Shown here in pieces: positions 45,870 through 56,266 of a stretch of 64,000 bases of DNA. Source of the stretch: Cryptomeria japonica (lineage: Eukaryota; Streptophyta; Pinopsida; Cupressales; Cupressaceae); NCBI RefSeq assembly GCF_030272615.1, contig NC_081410.1, positions 112,089,433-112,153,432 of the forward strand, in the 5' to 3' direction. A model generated the notes under the pieces. The model searched no databases and was not told where the DNA came from. It saw only the letters and a list, made by a program, of their open reading frames with translations. Both the position numbers and the translations under genes were made by a program. Each line of letters begins with the position of its first letter. The stretch's first letter is position 1.

Positions 45870-47707
45870 ATGAAACCCGGGAAAGGCATGGCAAAATCAT
45901 GAAGTTGATCTCTGGGTTCATATGTTGGCGGTGATTCAATCCTCCAACCGATCTTCATTAAGGGAGAAGGCGATCAGTGGTCCCATATGATCATTCGACG
46001 TCACAGCAAATTATTGGAGTAAAATCACAAAGTCATTCAGTTAATACTCCTATGAATATTGTCGGAGGTAGCGCTATTCATATTTTTGGACATAAGTTTA
46101 TGATACCAAACAATACCGGAATGCAGGAGCTTTATTTGAAAGTTAATATTCCAAAGTGCAGATCAAATGCTTGTCTGGAGATTGCTATTGGTGAGTAAAT
46201 GCCGACCACTGTTGGTGAAGGAAAAATACTCCCGATATCGTGATGAATAAAGACATCATCAAGTTGACTATATGGAGTAATCACGATTATCAAATCATTT
46301 ATACTTAGCTGTTACAAGTGTACCACAAGGGAAACGCAGGAATAGAAGGGTTGACAGGAGTTATACTCCAAGGTGATTTCAGTATCAATCACTAAATTGT
46401 ATGATATTTGGCAAGTGAAGTCAATATTTGTGTCTGAAGCTGCAGCATCTATGGGGTCAAGAATTCTTGAGTGAGGCTGTGTAAAATATATCTGGTTGCA
46501 ACCCCATATTCCGGAGTAATATTCTGTGTGGAAGAATATAAAGCAACATAGCTGATAACTACTTATGCAGTTTTATATCCTGAGCGTAGGAAACGTATCT
46601 CAATGTAGTTAGCAGTTTGGGCATTGATGGGGATTGTCTTGAATACAGGCTGGATGACAAAAGGATTGCTGCGATGTACAAGTCAGACAAATAAATCTTT
46701 TCCCTGCAGATTGTAATGACGCCATAAATCCTGATTTCTGCTTATAGATCGGTTGATATATTTTATGTATAAATACCATTGCTGTTATGAACCCTTTGTA
46801 AGAAATTATAGCAAATAAGAAACATCAATCCCATCTCAGTGGAAAAAAAAGAAAAAATGTATATGATTGAACAGTTAGTGGTTGATAAAATCCCTGAGGC
46901 ACATTCAGCGAACTAGACTTCATAAATTACACTGTCATTATAGACTGCTACTTGCATTATTTAAAGACTGTGACTAGTGCCTTGCTAATATTTTACAATA
47001 AGCATCAAGAGGTCTTATACTGAGCACTTTTATGATTGTTGAGCATGAAGTAATCATGGGCAGACATGGAGTAGACATGCTGGAAACATATTAAGTATAC
47101 ACGCAGATACACATGTTATTAGATTCCTTCTCATAGGATGATTTAGTGTGATCGTTTCAAAAGGATAGAAATTTCAATGCTGAGCGAGTTTAGAAAAGAA
47201 CGTTGGTGGATTGTGAGGAAGACTAACCAATTAAGAGATAAGTTTTCATGGTTGAATAATGTTCATGAATTTTTTCATATATTTATTAATTCATGTTATA
47301 GGGAACCATGTATGATTCCAACATTTATATTTCTCTTCGAGATAGTCTTGGACCATTATTAATTCTCTGAATGCTGTTAGGATGAAGATTGCATTCAAGG
47401 AAGGAAGAACTTGATAACTGCTGTCATGGGATTGAGTTGGTGGTTGGAGACGTTTCTTCGAAGAGGAAGAATTAACATTCAGAGGGAGCCTGACATTTCA
47501 GCTTCAGAGGGAGCAGCTAAGAGGATGTGCTTTGGTTGACATCCGAGGATCTTGGTCATATTGGTTCAGAGGGAGTGGACCATGTCTAGATGGTTTCTGT
47601 AGTGATCAGTCAAAGGATTATGATTCATTGGATGGAGTTCCATGTATGTAGGTTGGAAGGCCTTTATGTTGACTCCTAGGTCGTGATATTCTTGAATAGA
47701 TGGATAC
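45870..47707 (+). other. Eroded interior of the TGAGT element
   Basis: No clear gag or pol domain. The 73-codon frame at 45977-46198 lies where gag would start but has no recognisable motif. Purine-rich TCAGAGGGAG units recur at 47479-47575, as in 3' regions of SIRE/Tnt-like copia elements. Most of pol must have been deleted. Confidence 0.5.
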
Positions 47708-47956
47708 TTGGTGAGCTTGGGACTCACCAAGTGTGATGCAAACTCCAACCTTGTATTTCAGAATAGGACAAATCATGTGGAAATCCAATATCACTATATT
47801 AGAGATATGGTGCAAAGGAATGCTGTTCAGCTGAGGTACATTAGCACTAATGAGCAAACATCAGACATTCTCACCAAGCCTCTCTCCAGGATAAAGTTTG
47901 TGTACTTTCGAGATAAGCTTGGTATGGTGAAGAATGAAGCCCTAGGTGAGATTTGA
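47708..47956 (+). pseudogene. Copia RNase H C-terminal fragment
   Basis: Reads FQNRTNHVEIQYHYIRDMVQ, LRYISTNEQTSDILTKPLSR and FRDKLGMV: the C-terminal end of copia RNase H (usual H-R-T-K-H-I-E and ADI-x-TKPL). Nothing upstream completes it. It shows that the element is coded on the plus strand, opposite to its host. Confidence 0.85.
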
Positions 47957-48276
47957 GTCTCAACATCATTAATTTATTTTTATATTTTATACTAATGCAT
48001 TCTTCTCTTTGAAAGAGAATTTTAAAGTGTAAACTATTGTGAATGCATTTCTCCTTCAAAGAGACTTGAGGTGTAAGCCCTTATCTCCACCCTCTGATAT
48101 AGTTCATGGTGGATGTCATGTCAACACCACGTGAGAGAGTCCGTGGTGATTTTCTTGTACTTGTGTGTTTACCCTCTGGATGAGCCATGGTAAATATTAT
48201 TGTGAGGTGACGATCTCACAATGATGAACACTTGTGCATCTTACCATCATTGTGAGGCGACGATCTCACAATAATT

Positions 48277-48511
48277 GTTGATATCTCGTGAGGTGATATC
48301 TATGGATAAGCCATAATTGTGGATATTACGTGAGGAGATATCTATGTATAAGCCATAATGGTGGATATCACGTGAGGTGATATCTATGGATAAACCATAA
48401 TGGTGGATGTCATGGGAAGTGATATCTATGGATAAGCCATAATGGTTGATATCACGTGAGGTGATGTCTATGAATGAGTCATGATGGTTGATATCACAGT
48501 GAGGTGATATC
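48277..48511. repeat. 42-base minisatellite
   Basis: Five to six degenerate units of GTGGATATCACGTGAGGTGA-TATCTATGGATAAGCCATAATG type, period 42, lying between the RNase H fragment and the 3' LTR of the TGAGT element. Because 42 is a multiple of three, the minus strand gives an artefactual repeat protein (DITSRDIHHYGLSI units). TATCACGTGAGGTGATA within the unit is a near palindrome. Confidence 0.9.
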
Positions 48512-48599
48512 TTTCCTTTCCACATATGGATGTAGCCATTGTGGTTAACTTCACTATGAGGTGATATGTTTTGTGCAGCTGGAAGTATCCTCCCTAGCT

Positions 48600-48608
48600 G
48601 AGAGGGAG
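48600..48608 (+). other. Polypurine tract of the TGAGT element
   Basis: GAGAGGGAG abuts the 3' LTR start TGTTGAAG at 48609. Confidence 0.75.
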
Positions 48609-49079
48609 TGTTGAAGATTGGCAGCGTCGGTTATCACTTCCAGTCTGTGGAAGACAAATGTGTAATTGACCTAATCGGCTAAGATGGAGTGTTGATCAGA
48701 TTCCTACAAGCTGGCATAGATAACATAATGGTTGTGATAATTATTATGATATAATAATTATATTGATAGGCATTGATAATATAATTATTATATTTTATTG
48801 GGATAATATTTGTGATAATATAATTATTATGATATAATAATTATATTAATAATTATTATTGAGATCATATTATATTATTATAATATAATTATAGAATTAT
48901 ATTATATAATAATATAATATAATTATTGGACCAAGAGTGGTGATCCTTAGTGAAGGGACACCACCAATATATATATAATTGAAGTGATGAACACATACAA
49001 TCAATTAATGGACAATATGTAGATGGGCACCCATACGCAGCAATAAAAGAAAGAATCAATACCTGTGGTAAAATCAACA
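48609..49079 (+). repeat. 3' LTR of the TGAGT element (471 bp)
   Basis: Uninterrupted copy of the LTR, with a long AT-rich stretch of TAATTATTATAT units at about 48735-48925. It ends GGTAAAATCAACA and is followed by TGAGT, after which the host copia RT resumes on the minus strand. Confidence 0.9.
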
Positions 49080-49138
49080 TGAGTCATGTATGCTTCTTTG
49101 TCTAAGTCACCATTGAGGAAGGTACTCTTCACATCCAT
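49080..49138 (-). pseudogene. Host copia RT segment between two insertions
   Basis: On the minus strand this reads the RT motif STFLNGDLDKEAYMT, which precedes QPHGF-like sequence at 44936 once the TGAGT element is removed. It is cut on the right by the solo LTR at TCCAT. Confidence 0.85.
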
Positions 49139-51101
49139 TGAAAAGTATATAGACAATACTGAGAGGTGGGGGTGTGAATCCGTATTGTAGAAAATTTACA
49201 ACTTGAAACTACAAAAGACAATCATAAGTCGTGCGAGACAAATTAGTGAGAGCAAGACACCAGAATTTCTTGTGGAAAACCCTTTTGGGTAAAAATCCAC
49301 CGCATCAAAAATCTATTATAAACTTCAGAAGGGGGCACCAACCCAGATTACAGGACAACAATTAACAGAGAGCACCAACTCTCCACTCAGCACCAACTGA
49401 GAATAACAAGAGGCTCCAACCTCATACACATAAATCTACCAACTCAAATGTAAACCAAGGAACTCACAGCTCCTTCAATACATTAACACAGAGATACCGA
49501 CTCTCACTTTCGAAAATTCTTAATCCTTCCACAGCTAAGCTCTCCTTATAGATATATATGTAAATTCCTTCGCAATCCTTAAAATGACTCAGCTAAAGAG
49601 ACTGAAGCAAATATCTGTGAATAATCTTTTCTCTATGGAGCTGAGCCAATCTTTGCATTCAGTGCACAGCTTCAAAAGGATCTTTCGTTTCTCAGCTTCA
49701 CAACAACCTTCAGCAACAGCTAATTCACACTGCCACACACCAGAGCTCATTGCCTCTTTTGAGAAAAATAATTTTGGCAGCTATATATTCTGCCTAACTT
49801 CTCGACTTAGCCAAAGATAATTTTTGTTTACTTCTTAAAACTCAACTGAGAAAACTTGATTGCTTCCTTCTGTTTTTTAAAAGAAACAATAGCTCCCTGC
49901 ACACCAAAACATTTCACCATACTGCCAAAAACATAACTGCCGTTCAAAATAGTGGCATTAATTCTAGCCAAAAATATGGCACAAAAGGAATTGAAAAACT
50001 TAAAAAGGCATAGCATGCGAATTTCACGATTCCTGCAAGAATTAATTTCCACATACTCAATGCGTTGTTAAGAGATATATGCATGCTCTCCAAGACAAAA
50101 CATATCTGAAAATCTCTGCAGCCACAAACACCTTCAGAAACCACGCACCTACAGAAATAATAGCGACTGACAAAATTTTGAACTCCACTCCCTGTATCAC
50201 ACAGAACCATACGCATATTCTGGAAACTATGCAACCATCCAATACATTTAATTACAAACACCACCTATTTTTATTTCACCGCAGCCTTCAAGAAATATTC
50301 CCACAACTTCAAGCTTATAATTCGTGGTTAACAATAGAGACGGAATGCCAAAAATACCTCTGCTGAAAGGCACGTTACAAATCGACACGTTACAAATCGA
50401 AAAACTCAGTTTATGATAAACATGCACAACCTCTATTCAGGGAAGCACAGCTTGACTTTATACACTCAGCACCCTTATGCCATGGACAATAAAAAACGAA
50501 CCTATTATTGAGAGCTCGATATTAATTTAGAAGCCGTTACCCTGAAAAACTGCTGGTCTTATCTGAATTAGCTGCCACACACAAACTTCCTAAATTTGAT
50601 TTCAAAAGAAATCGAAAGGAAATACAGAGCTCCACCAGACACCTATTTAATTTGGAAGAAAAATTGTCCATGACCATGCACAACCATAACGCATTATTTT
50701 GGAATGAAAAGATTCGATTTTACCAAGGACGGCATGCATAGAAAGTCATAATTCTTCACGAACAGAATCCACAATTTCTTCAAAAAGGATATCTCTGGCA
50801 CCATTTATAAAGTCCTTAACAAAATATGAATATGCGTTGAGGATAGAAAAACACACCACCCTTGGATGCGTCAATTTTAATTTCTGACAGAACACAGGTC
50901 AAAGAGCAGCGTGGCAGCACTTGAACTGATGAAGCAGCTTACCAGAAAACGGGCTAGCACAACTTGCTGAATCATACACACATACAGCTGAAGTAAACAG
51001 CCAAGCAGGCAGCTCAAGCTGTTTAACCAAAATCAATTTGATAAAAAGACCATGAAGCATCTATCCAAATTCGGACATCAATGACAAAAAAATGTCCAAC
51101 A
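49139..51101 (-). mobile_element. Solo LTR in the host copia RT (1,963 bp, TSD TCCAT)
   Basis: Starts TGAAAAGTATATAGAC and ends TGTCCAACA, flanked by TCCAT at 49134-49138 and 51102-51106. Excision restores CACATCCATTCGATGG, which matches the second RT copy at 51353-51368 (CACATCCATTTGATGG). The first bases (AATACTGAGAGGTGGGGG-TGTGAATC) resemble the starts of the 1.5 kb copia LTRs, so it is probably a related copia family on the minus strand. No coding sequence. Confidence 0.9.
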
Positions 51102-51106
51102 TCCAT

Positions 51107-52688
51107 TCGATGGACTTTCTAACCATATTGTGCTGCCCTGGCTAGAACTAGACAGATGGTTCTCATCATTGCTATAGGAGTAAAGGTCTCCTCACAATCA
51201 ATTTTTATGCATGTTGCCTTGAGTGCTTGCTTCAAGCCATAAAGAGCTTTTTTCAATCAGCATACTTCATGCTTTTTTTTACAGCATGAAATCCCCGAGG
51301 CTGAGTCATGTACACTTCTTTGTCCAACTCACCATTGAGGCAGGTACTTTTCACATCCATTTGATGGACTTTCTAACCATAATGTGCTGCCATGGCCAGA
51401 ACTAGACAAATGGTGCTCATCTTTGCCATAGGAGCAAAGGTCTCCACATAATCAAAACCTTCTCTCTGCGAGAACCCTTTAGCAACCAACCGTGCTTTGC
51501 ACTTGTCAAGTGTACCATTAGTTTTGTACCTAACCTTGTACATCCATTTGCAACCAATGGGTTTCTTCCCTAGTGGAAGATTTGAAAAACCAAGTGTTAT
51601 TCTTCATAAGATGTTGACGTTCAGTTTTCATGGCTTTTTCCCATTGAAGTTTGCCTTTTGCCTCTACAAAATCTTGAGGTTCATAAGACCCTAAATGGTA
51701 GCTATAAAGGCAAAGTTAATTGTGTTTGGCTTGCTTTTGCCTTTGGATGATCTACCCTTGATCATTTCATGATACCAAACATCACTAACAATTTTTTCCT
51801 TCCAATTAGGTATCTTTGTAGAAACCTCTCCATCTAAATCAATGTTGCCATTATGACTTTGGTTGCTTTGTATTGTATATCATTTGGATGCTGATCGAAG
51901 TTATCTTGAAGAAAATCCAGTGGTATTGTTACTTGCCTGGGAGATTCCACATGTTTAGAATGACATTCTTGATCTTAATCATCTCCCTTCTAGTGGAGCT
52001 AGTGGAAGATGAACACTTGAATTTGTAATTTTGTTCTCAAAAGAGAGCTGAAAACGCCCAACTTTTTCATCGATCACAAAATTTGGGTTGAATGTCAAGT
52101 GGTTATTTCTTCATGAATCAACTTGTATGCTTTATGTTTGTCATTGTACCTTGTGAGCATTAAATTTTGACCCTTTGAATCCAACTTGTTTCTCTTTGTG
52201 TTTGGAATCCAAACATATGCAGTAGAACCAAAAATCTTTAGATGACCGACCTTTGGTTTCCTCCTAGACCAAGCTTACTTTGGGGTCAAACCCTTCGTTG
52301 CTTTTATCGAAGATAAACTGCAATGTAAATTGCTTCATCGCAAATTGTCTTGGGAGTGCTCTTGTTCTCCAACATACATTGAGCCATCTTTGTGGTTTTA
52401 CAATTCCTTCTCTTAACTACACCATTTTGTTATGGAGTGTTGGGTGCTGTGAATTGACGTTTGATATCACATTTAGCACAAAAGTCCTTGAATTCATTTG
52501 AACAAAAATCACCTCCATTATTATTGAAAAACCAAACTCTTTTTCTACTAATGACTTGAACTTTTGAATTTCGTTAAACACTTCTGATTTTGCTTTTAGC
52601 AAAAACAGTCACATTTTCTTTTTGAAATCATCTGCAAACAAGAGAAAATACCTGGCATTGGTGATTGATGTATTTCATTGATTCACAT
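51107..52688 (-). pseudogene. Host copia element: RT N-terminal part (partly duplicated) and integrase
   Basis: On the minus strand 52688-52200 carries integrase: NARYFLLFADDF, SEVFNEIQKFKSLVEKE and GVVKRRNC-like remnants. The RT N-terminal region follows (51430-51640: WKVRY and KCKARLVAKGF-like pieces). Part of RT occurs twice: 51213-51440 repeats the sequence formed by 44847-44936, 49080-49138 and 51107-51190. Integrase is interrupted at 52688 by the CACAT element; an LVHVDVC motif on the far side (about 63045-63067) continues it. Confidence 0.8.
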
Positions 52689-53037
52689 TGTAAGAGTTGG
52701 TATAGAATGTACTATAACATGCAAGATTTGGCTGAAGATTATAGCCACCCAAGATCTAGGCACTTGATGAAAGCACAAGAGAGATCAACTATGAAAGAAT
52801 AATGCTATCCTATCAAATGATAGATTGAAACGGATTGAGATTACAAAGAAGATCCCTTGGTTATATAGGCCAAGGTGGACATAAGACTGCATAAGATTAT
52901 GACATGTGACTAAATCTCTTGACTTGGGACATAAAGTGATAACTATCTTATTTGTATCTTAAGTAAACTTAATTAACATGTGTGAAGATGACCTAGGTGA
53001 TGAATTAGCTAGGTAAAAAACCCCTATCATACCAACA
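52689..53037 (-). repeat. 3' LTR of the CACAT element (349 bp)
   Basis: Ends ATACCAACA; a minus-strand TATATAACC (plus 52858-52866) is a likely TATA box. It differs from its partner by many substitutions and small indels, indicating an old insertion. Confidence 0.9.
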
Positions 53038-53050
53038 TCCCCCTTTAATG
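53038..53050 (-). other. Polypurine tract of the CACAT element
   Basis: The minus strand reads CATTAAAGGGGGA immediately before the LTR start TGTTGG. Confidence 0.85.
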
Positions 53051-54074
53051 TTTACAAATGCAAACAATGCAAGTTGAGTCCCAACTACTAGACCATGTTA
53101 GATACCCATGTACAAATGCAATCTTTCACAAACGGGGAAAAGGAGAAAATTTAGTGGGACAAAACTTCTCCCCAAAAGAAAGATGAAAACAAAATACTCT
53201 GAATGAACAATGTGATGCACAAAACCCCATGTGAGGAGAAAGTCTCCCCTTTGGGAGAGAAGAGAGGAAAAAGTCCCCTCCTCCCCCTCAATGTAGTCTC
53301 CTACAATGATTGTAGATGCTCAATGCTGAATGTTAAAGATGATCCATTGTTGTTGAACAACATTCCTTCCAACAAAACCAAGATGGTATGGAGGATGTCT
53401 TCCCATTTCTGAAAGGAAGATGAGGGAAGAAGGATGTTGTGTAATATCTTTGAACTTTGCCCAAGTGTCTCCATGTTGATGCCAAAAGTTGTCACCATCC
53501 AATTAGGCCTTCTAGGCCACATTGATGAAAATGACAATCTAGAATCTCATAGCAATTGATGTCAAACATCATCCAAAGACAAAGGTACCTCTTTTGAAGA
53601 TAAAAAAACCTCCAAATGTTGCTCAAAAGTATCCACACTCATGTCAAATTGTGAGTAACGATCATATAGAGAATGAAAAAGAGGGTTAGAGTGTTCCTTA
53701 ACAACAATTTAAGAAGGATCATCTCCAACAAAGAGACGGTGAATGCAATCAATAGTGTCTCCTAAATCTGAAATGTGGGACTCTATAAACAGACTTGCAA
53801 TTTCTATCAAGTGATCATCTCAAGTAGCCATATCTGGAAGACAATTTGAGTCTTTCTACATTGAATCAACAAGTGTCATAAGAAGCAACAATAAATGACG
53901 GTGATTGAATATTGACAATGTCTCTAGGACCTCAATAGATGAAAGAACTCCAAGATTCAAATGGCCATAATGGATCTCTTGAAGTGTGTCCACACTAGAC
54001 GCCATAGTTTGTACATCAATCTAAGGACCAATAGGAGCAAAATGTGAGGTGTAGATTGGAAATTGGTAATGAAC
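53051..54074 (-). other. Non-coding 3' interior of the CACAT element
   Basis: About 1 kb without a credible gene; the frames at 53203-53412 and 53301-53537 lack family motifs. The part 53060-53200 resembles 23660-23790 of the small GAAAC element, so both belong to one copia group. Confidence 0.6.
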
Positions 54075-54332
54075 CTACCAAAGTGCAACTATATCTCTTT
54101 TATGCAGATCTTGAATATTGACAGAATTTGATGTGAACTCAATAATCTTTCCTACTCCTTCACATGTGACTTGATAGATGGAAAGCATATTGATTGACAA
54201 TGAAGGCACACAAAGAACATCATTGAATGCTTTGTCATCCATCTCAGTAGACCCCTTCCCATAAACACACATATGTGTTGTTTGCCATCGAGATATGTGG
54301 TGAGGAATAAGACCTGAATGAAGAGAACACAC
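54075..54332 (-). pseudogene. Copia protease C-terminal fragment
   Basis: Carries YGKGSTEMDD, FNDVLCVPSLSINMLSIYQV and VGKIIEF, typical of the copia protease region just after the DSG motif; the active site itself is not readable upstream. It lies between the gag remnants and the deleted integrase/RT. Confidence 0.75.
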
Positions 54333-54464
54333 TTTGTGATGAAGCCATATGATGTGAAGCTACTAATTCAAGTATCTACCTCTCTTAATCAGAATCTGCA
54401 ACAAGAACCAGTGCTTGCCCCTTATGGCTCTTTGACTTGGATGAAGAAGATGAACCCCTTGACA

Positions 54465-54710
54465 TTATTGAAGGTAAATTGGTTTGATTCTTCTTAAGAA
54501 GATGCTTAAACTCATAAATTTGTTTTGAATAAATTGGTGTTCATCATGGCTTGCTTGCTTGCAATATGCACACTTAGGCTTCTCCTTCTTAGTTGATTTT
54601 TTTTGGGAGGGTGAGGATTCATATTCTTTGTGTAGCTTATTCTTTTTCATCTTTTGTTTCTTATCAAAATTCCTTGATTCATTTTGTAACTTAGGCTCAT
54701 TAGCTACCAA
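54465..54710 (-). pseudogene. Copia gag zinc-knuckle fragment
   Basis: A Lys-rich region (KKQKMKKNKLHKEYE, KKSTKKEKPK) followed by CAYCKQASHDEHQF. Three knuckle ligands (C, C, H) are present, while Phe stands at the fourth, normally Cys. Confidence 0.75.
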
Positions 54711-54985
54711 TGCTTGTGGTTTAAAGACTTGATTAGACCCATTTGAATTGACTTAGATTCCTCTTGGATCAGAAGATTTGTATAATCAACAAACTTAGGA
54801 TGAACATATGATGCTCCCATAGATAACCAAAAACAAACACTTAATATGCAGGACCAATCTTTGATAACATATTAATCAATTGTAAATCCTCGTAATTAAT
54901 GTTGCAATATTTAGTTGTGTTCTTAATTGTTTGATTTTAGAGATCTAGTTATGGATGTGGTCAAAACCCATTAGATCAAGATTCA

Positions 54986-55222
54986 TCAAATCATTGTCAA
55001 TCTAATATCCCCTAATCTTATCAATTTTAGCATACAATTTTTCAAAAGTCTCTCAAACCTCCTTAGGTGTTGAAAAATTGTTTCCTTTAGATAGCCAAGA
55101 TAACCCTTTCCCTTGATATAATTCCATATTGATTTTCTACATGATGCATAATTATATGGAGGTAGGAGTTCAATTTGAGATTTTCCCATTGCATGAACAC
55201 ACAACAAACAAAAAGAATGCAA
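54986..55222 (-). pseudogene. Copia gag capsid (UBN2-like) fragment, frameshifted
   Basis: On the minus strand near 55110-55010 one frame reads KGLSWLSKGNNFSTPKEV, a stop, then ETFEKLYAKIDKIR, resembling the VWETFEKLY part of copia gag; the longest open frame is a neighbour of it. The rest of gag is unreadable. Confidence 0.5.
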
Positions 55223-55991
55223 TCAGCTACCACAAGATTACCTTGTCAAATTACTCAATCAAGAACAAGTGCTAGATGCTAAAAACAACAAATCAATCAT
55301 GATCTTGGTACATGTAGATGCCAAATTTGGCTACATGCTCAAAGTACAATTTTTACACAGAATGAGATCAATCCGATCACGCCATTGCAAAGTATAGGAA
55401 AAATATGCACTTTAAAAAAAAAGAACAAAAAATGTTATTGTAGGAGTGAGAACAGAGCCTTGAGATTTCCCAAATCCCAAAACTTGAACTGCTTAGAACC
55501 ACCCGAGAATATGCAATTTTTTGGGAAAACTAGGCACCAAAATAAAAAATTGATTGCACCACTGCGAAGAGCATAAAATTCTACCCGAAATAAAAAATTT
55601 GCTCATTTGAAGTTGGAGTGCAAAAACAAAAATTGCATTTGTGAGGGGGCTAGCAAAAGGCGGGTTGACTAGTTGATGTTAGCATAGATAGGTAGACAAA
55701 ATATGCTACCTCATGACAAGATATTCCCTTGCTGATCACCTGAACAGAATATGCGCAAGGGGTGGTACCGTCGTACTCAACGTGCTTGTGTAGGTACGCC
55801 TTGCCTATGAAAGAATGAAACCTTTGTTTTCAATTTTAATTATTTTTTTTGAATATTTTTATATATTTATTTTAAATAAAAAATTGATTTAAAAAATGAT
55901 TGTATAGCAATTTTTTTCGACCTACGTTTATGACGAGACCATATTATTGTATGAATGACAGAGGGGCAAAAAAATCTTTGAGGGCTATGGG
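55223..55991. other. 5' part of the CACAT element interior, no gene recognised
   Basis: AT-rich DNA up to the nested insertion site CAAAA at 55992. The frame 55385-55576 (plus) has no recognisable feature. Confidence 0.5.
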
Positions 55992-55996
55992 CAAAA

Positions 55997-56254
55997 TATT
56001 ACAATAATTAATGTTTTTAGTCAGTTACCTTCTTTTGTGGTTCTATTAATGGTCATTTAGTTAGTCATTAGTCAACTATTGCTTCTTTTATAAGAACGCA
56101 TAGTTTGCTTTTTAGCTTTATTTAGTGTTTTAAGCTTTAGTTTAACGACTCGTTTTTTTAGAACACCGTCTTGTAATTCCTTTATATACTCTTGTATATT
56201 CGTTATTAGTTAATTCAAGATGATCAGATTATTTTGAGCAATCAATTTTTTTCA
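55997..56254 (+). repeat. 5' LTR of the CAAAA element (258 bp)
   Basis: Shares long identical runs with 61989-62260 (GGTCATTTAGTTAGTCATTA, AACACCGTCTTGTAATTC). It contains TTTATATACTCTTG, a probable TATA box, and repeated GCTTTTTAGCTTTA words. Confidence 0.92.
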
Positions 56255-56266
56255 TGGTATCAGAGC
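56255..56266 (+). other. Primer binding site of the CAAAA element
   Basis: TGGTATCAGAGC follows the LTR without a gap and is complementary to initiator tRNA-Met. Confidence 0.95.

Larger units (their letters stand above)
44937..49079 (+). mobile_element. Plus-strand copia-type element inserted in the host copia (TSD TGAGT)
   Basis: LTRs 44937-45853 and 48609-49079 share TGTT(T/G)AAGATTGGCAGC starts and GGTAAAATCAACA ends, with TGAGT at 44932-44936 and 49080-49084. A primer site follows the left LTR and a purine tract precedes the right one. The interior keeps only an RNase H C-terminal piece, so most of gag-pol is lost. The left LTR is longer because a foreign segment replaces its middle. 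Confidence 0.9.

Noticed and set aside
45977-46198. Small plus-strand gene of 73 codons
   Set aside because: It starts just after the primer site of the TGAGT element, where gag would begin, and has no recognisable signature, so it is treated as eroded element interior.
48247-48525. 92-residue repeat protein on the minus strand
   Set aside because: The 42-base minisatellite is a multiple of three, so every frame without a stop looks like a repeat protein; no start context or family match.
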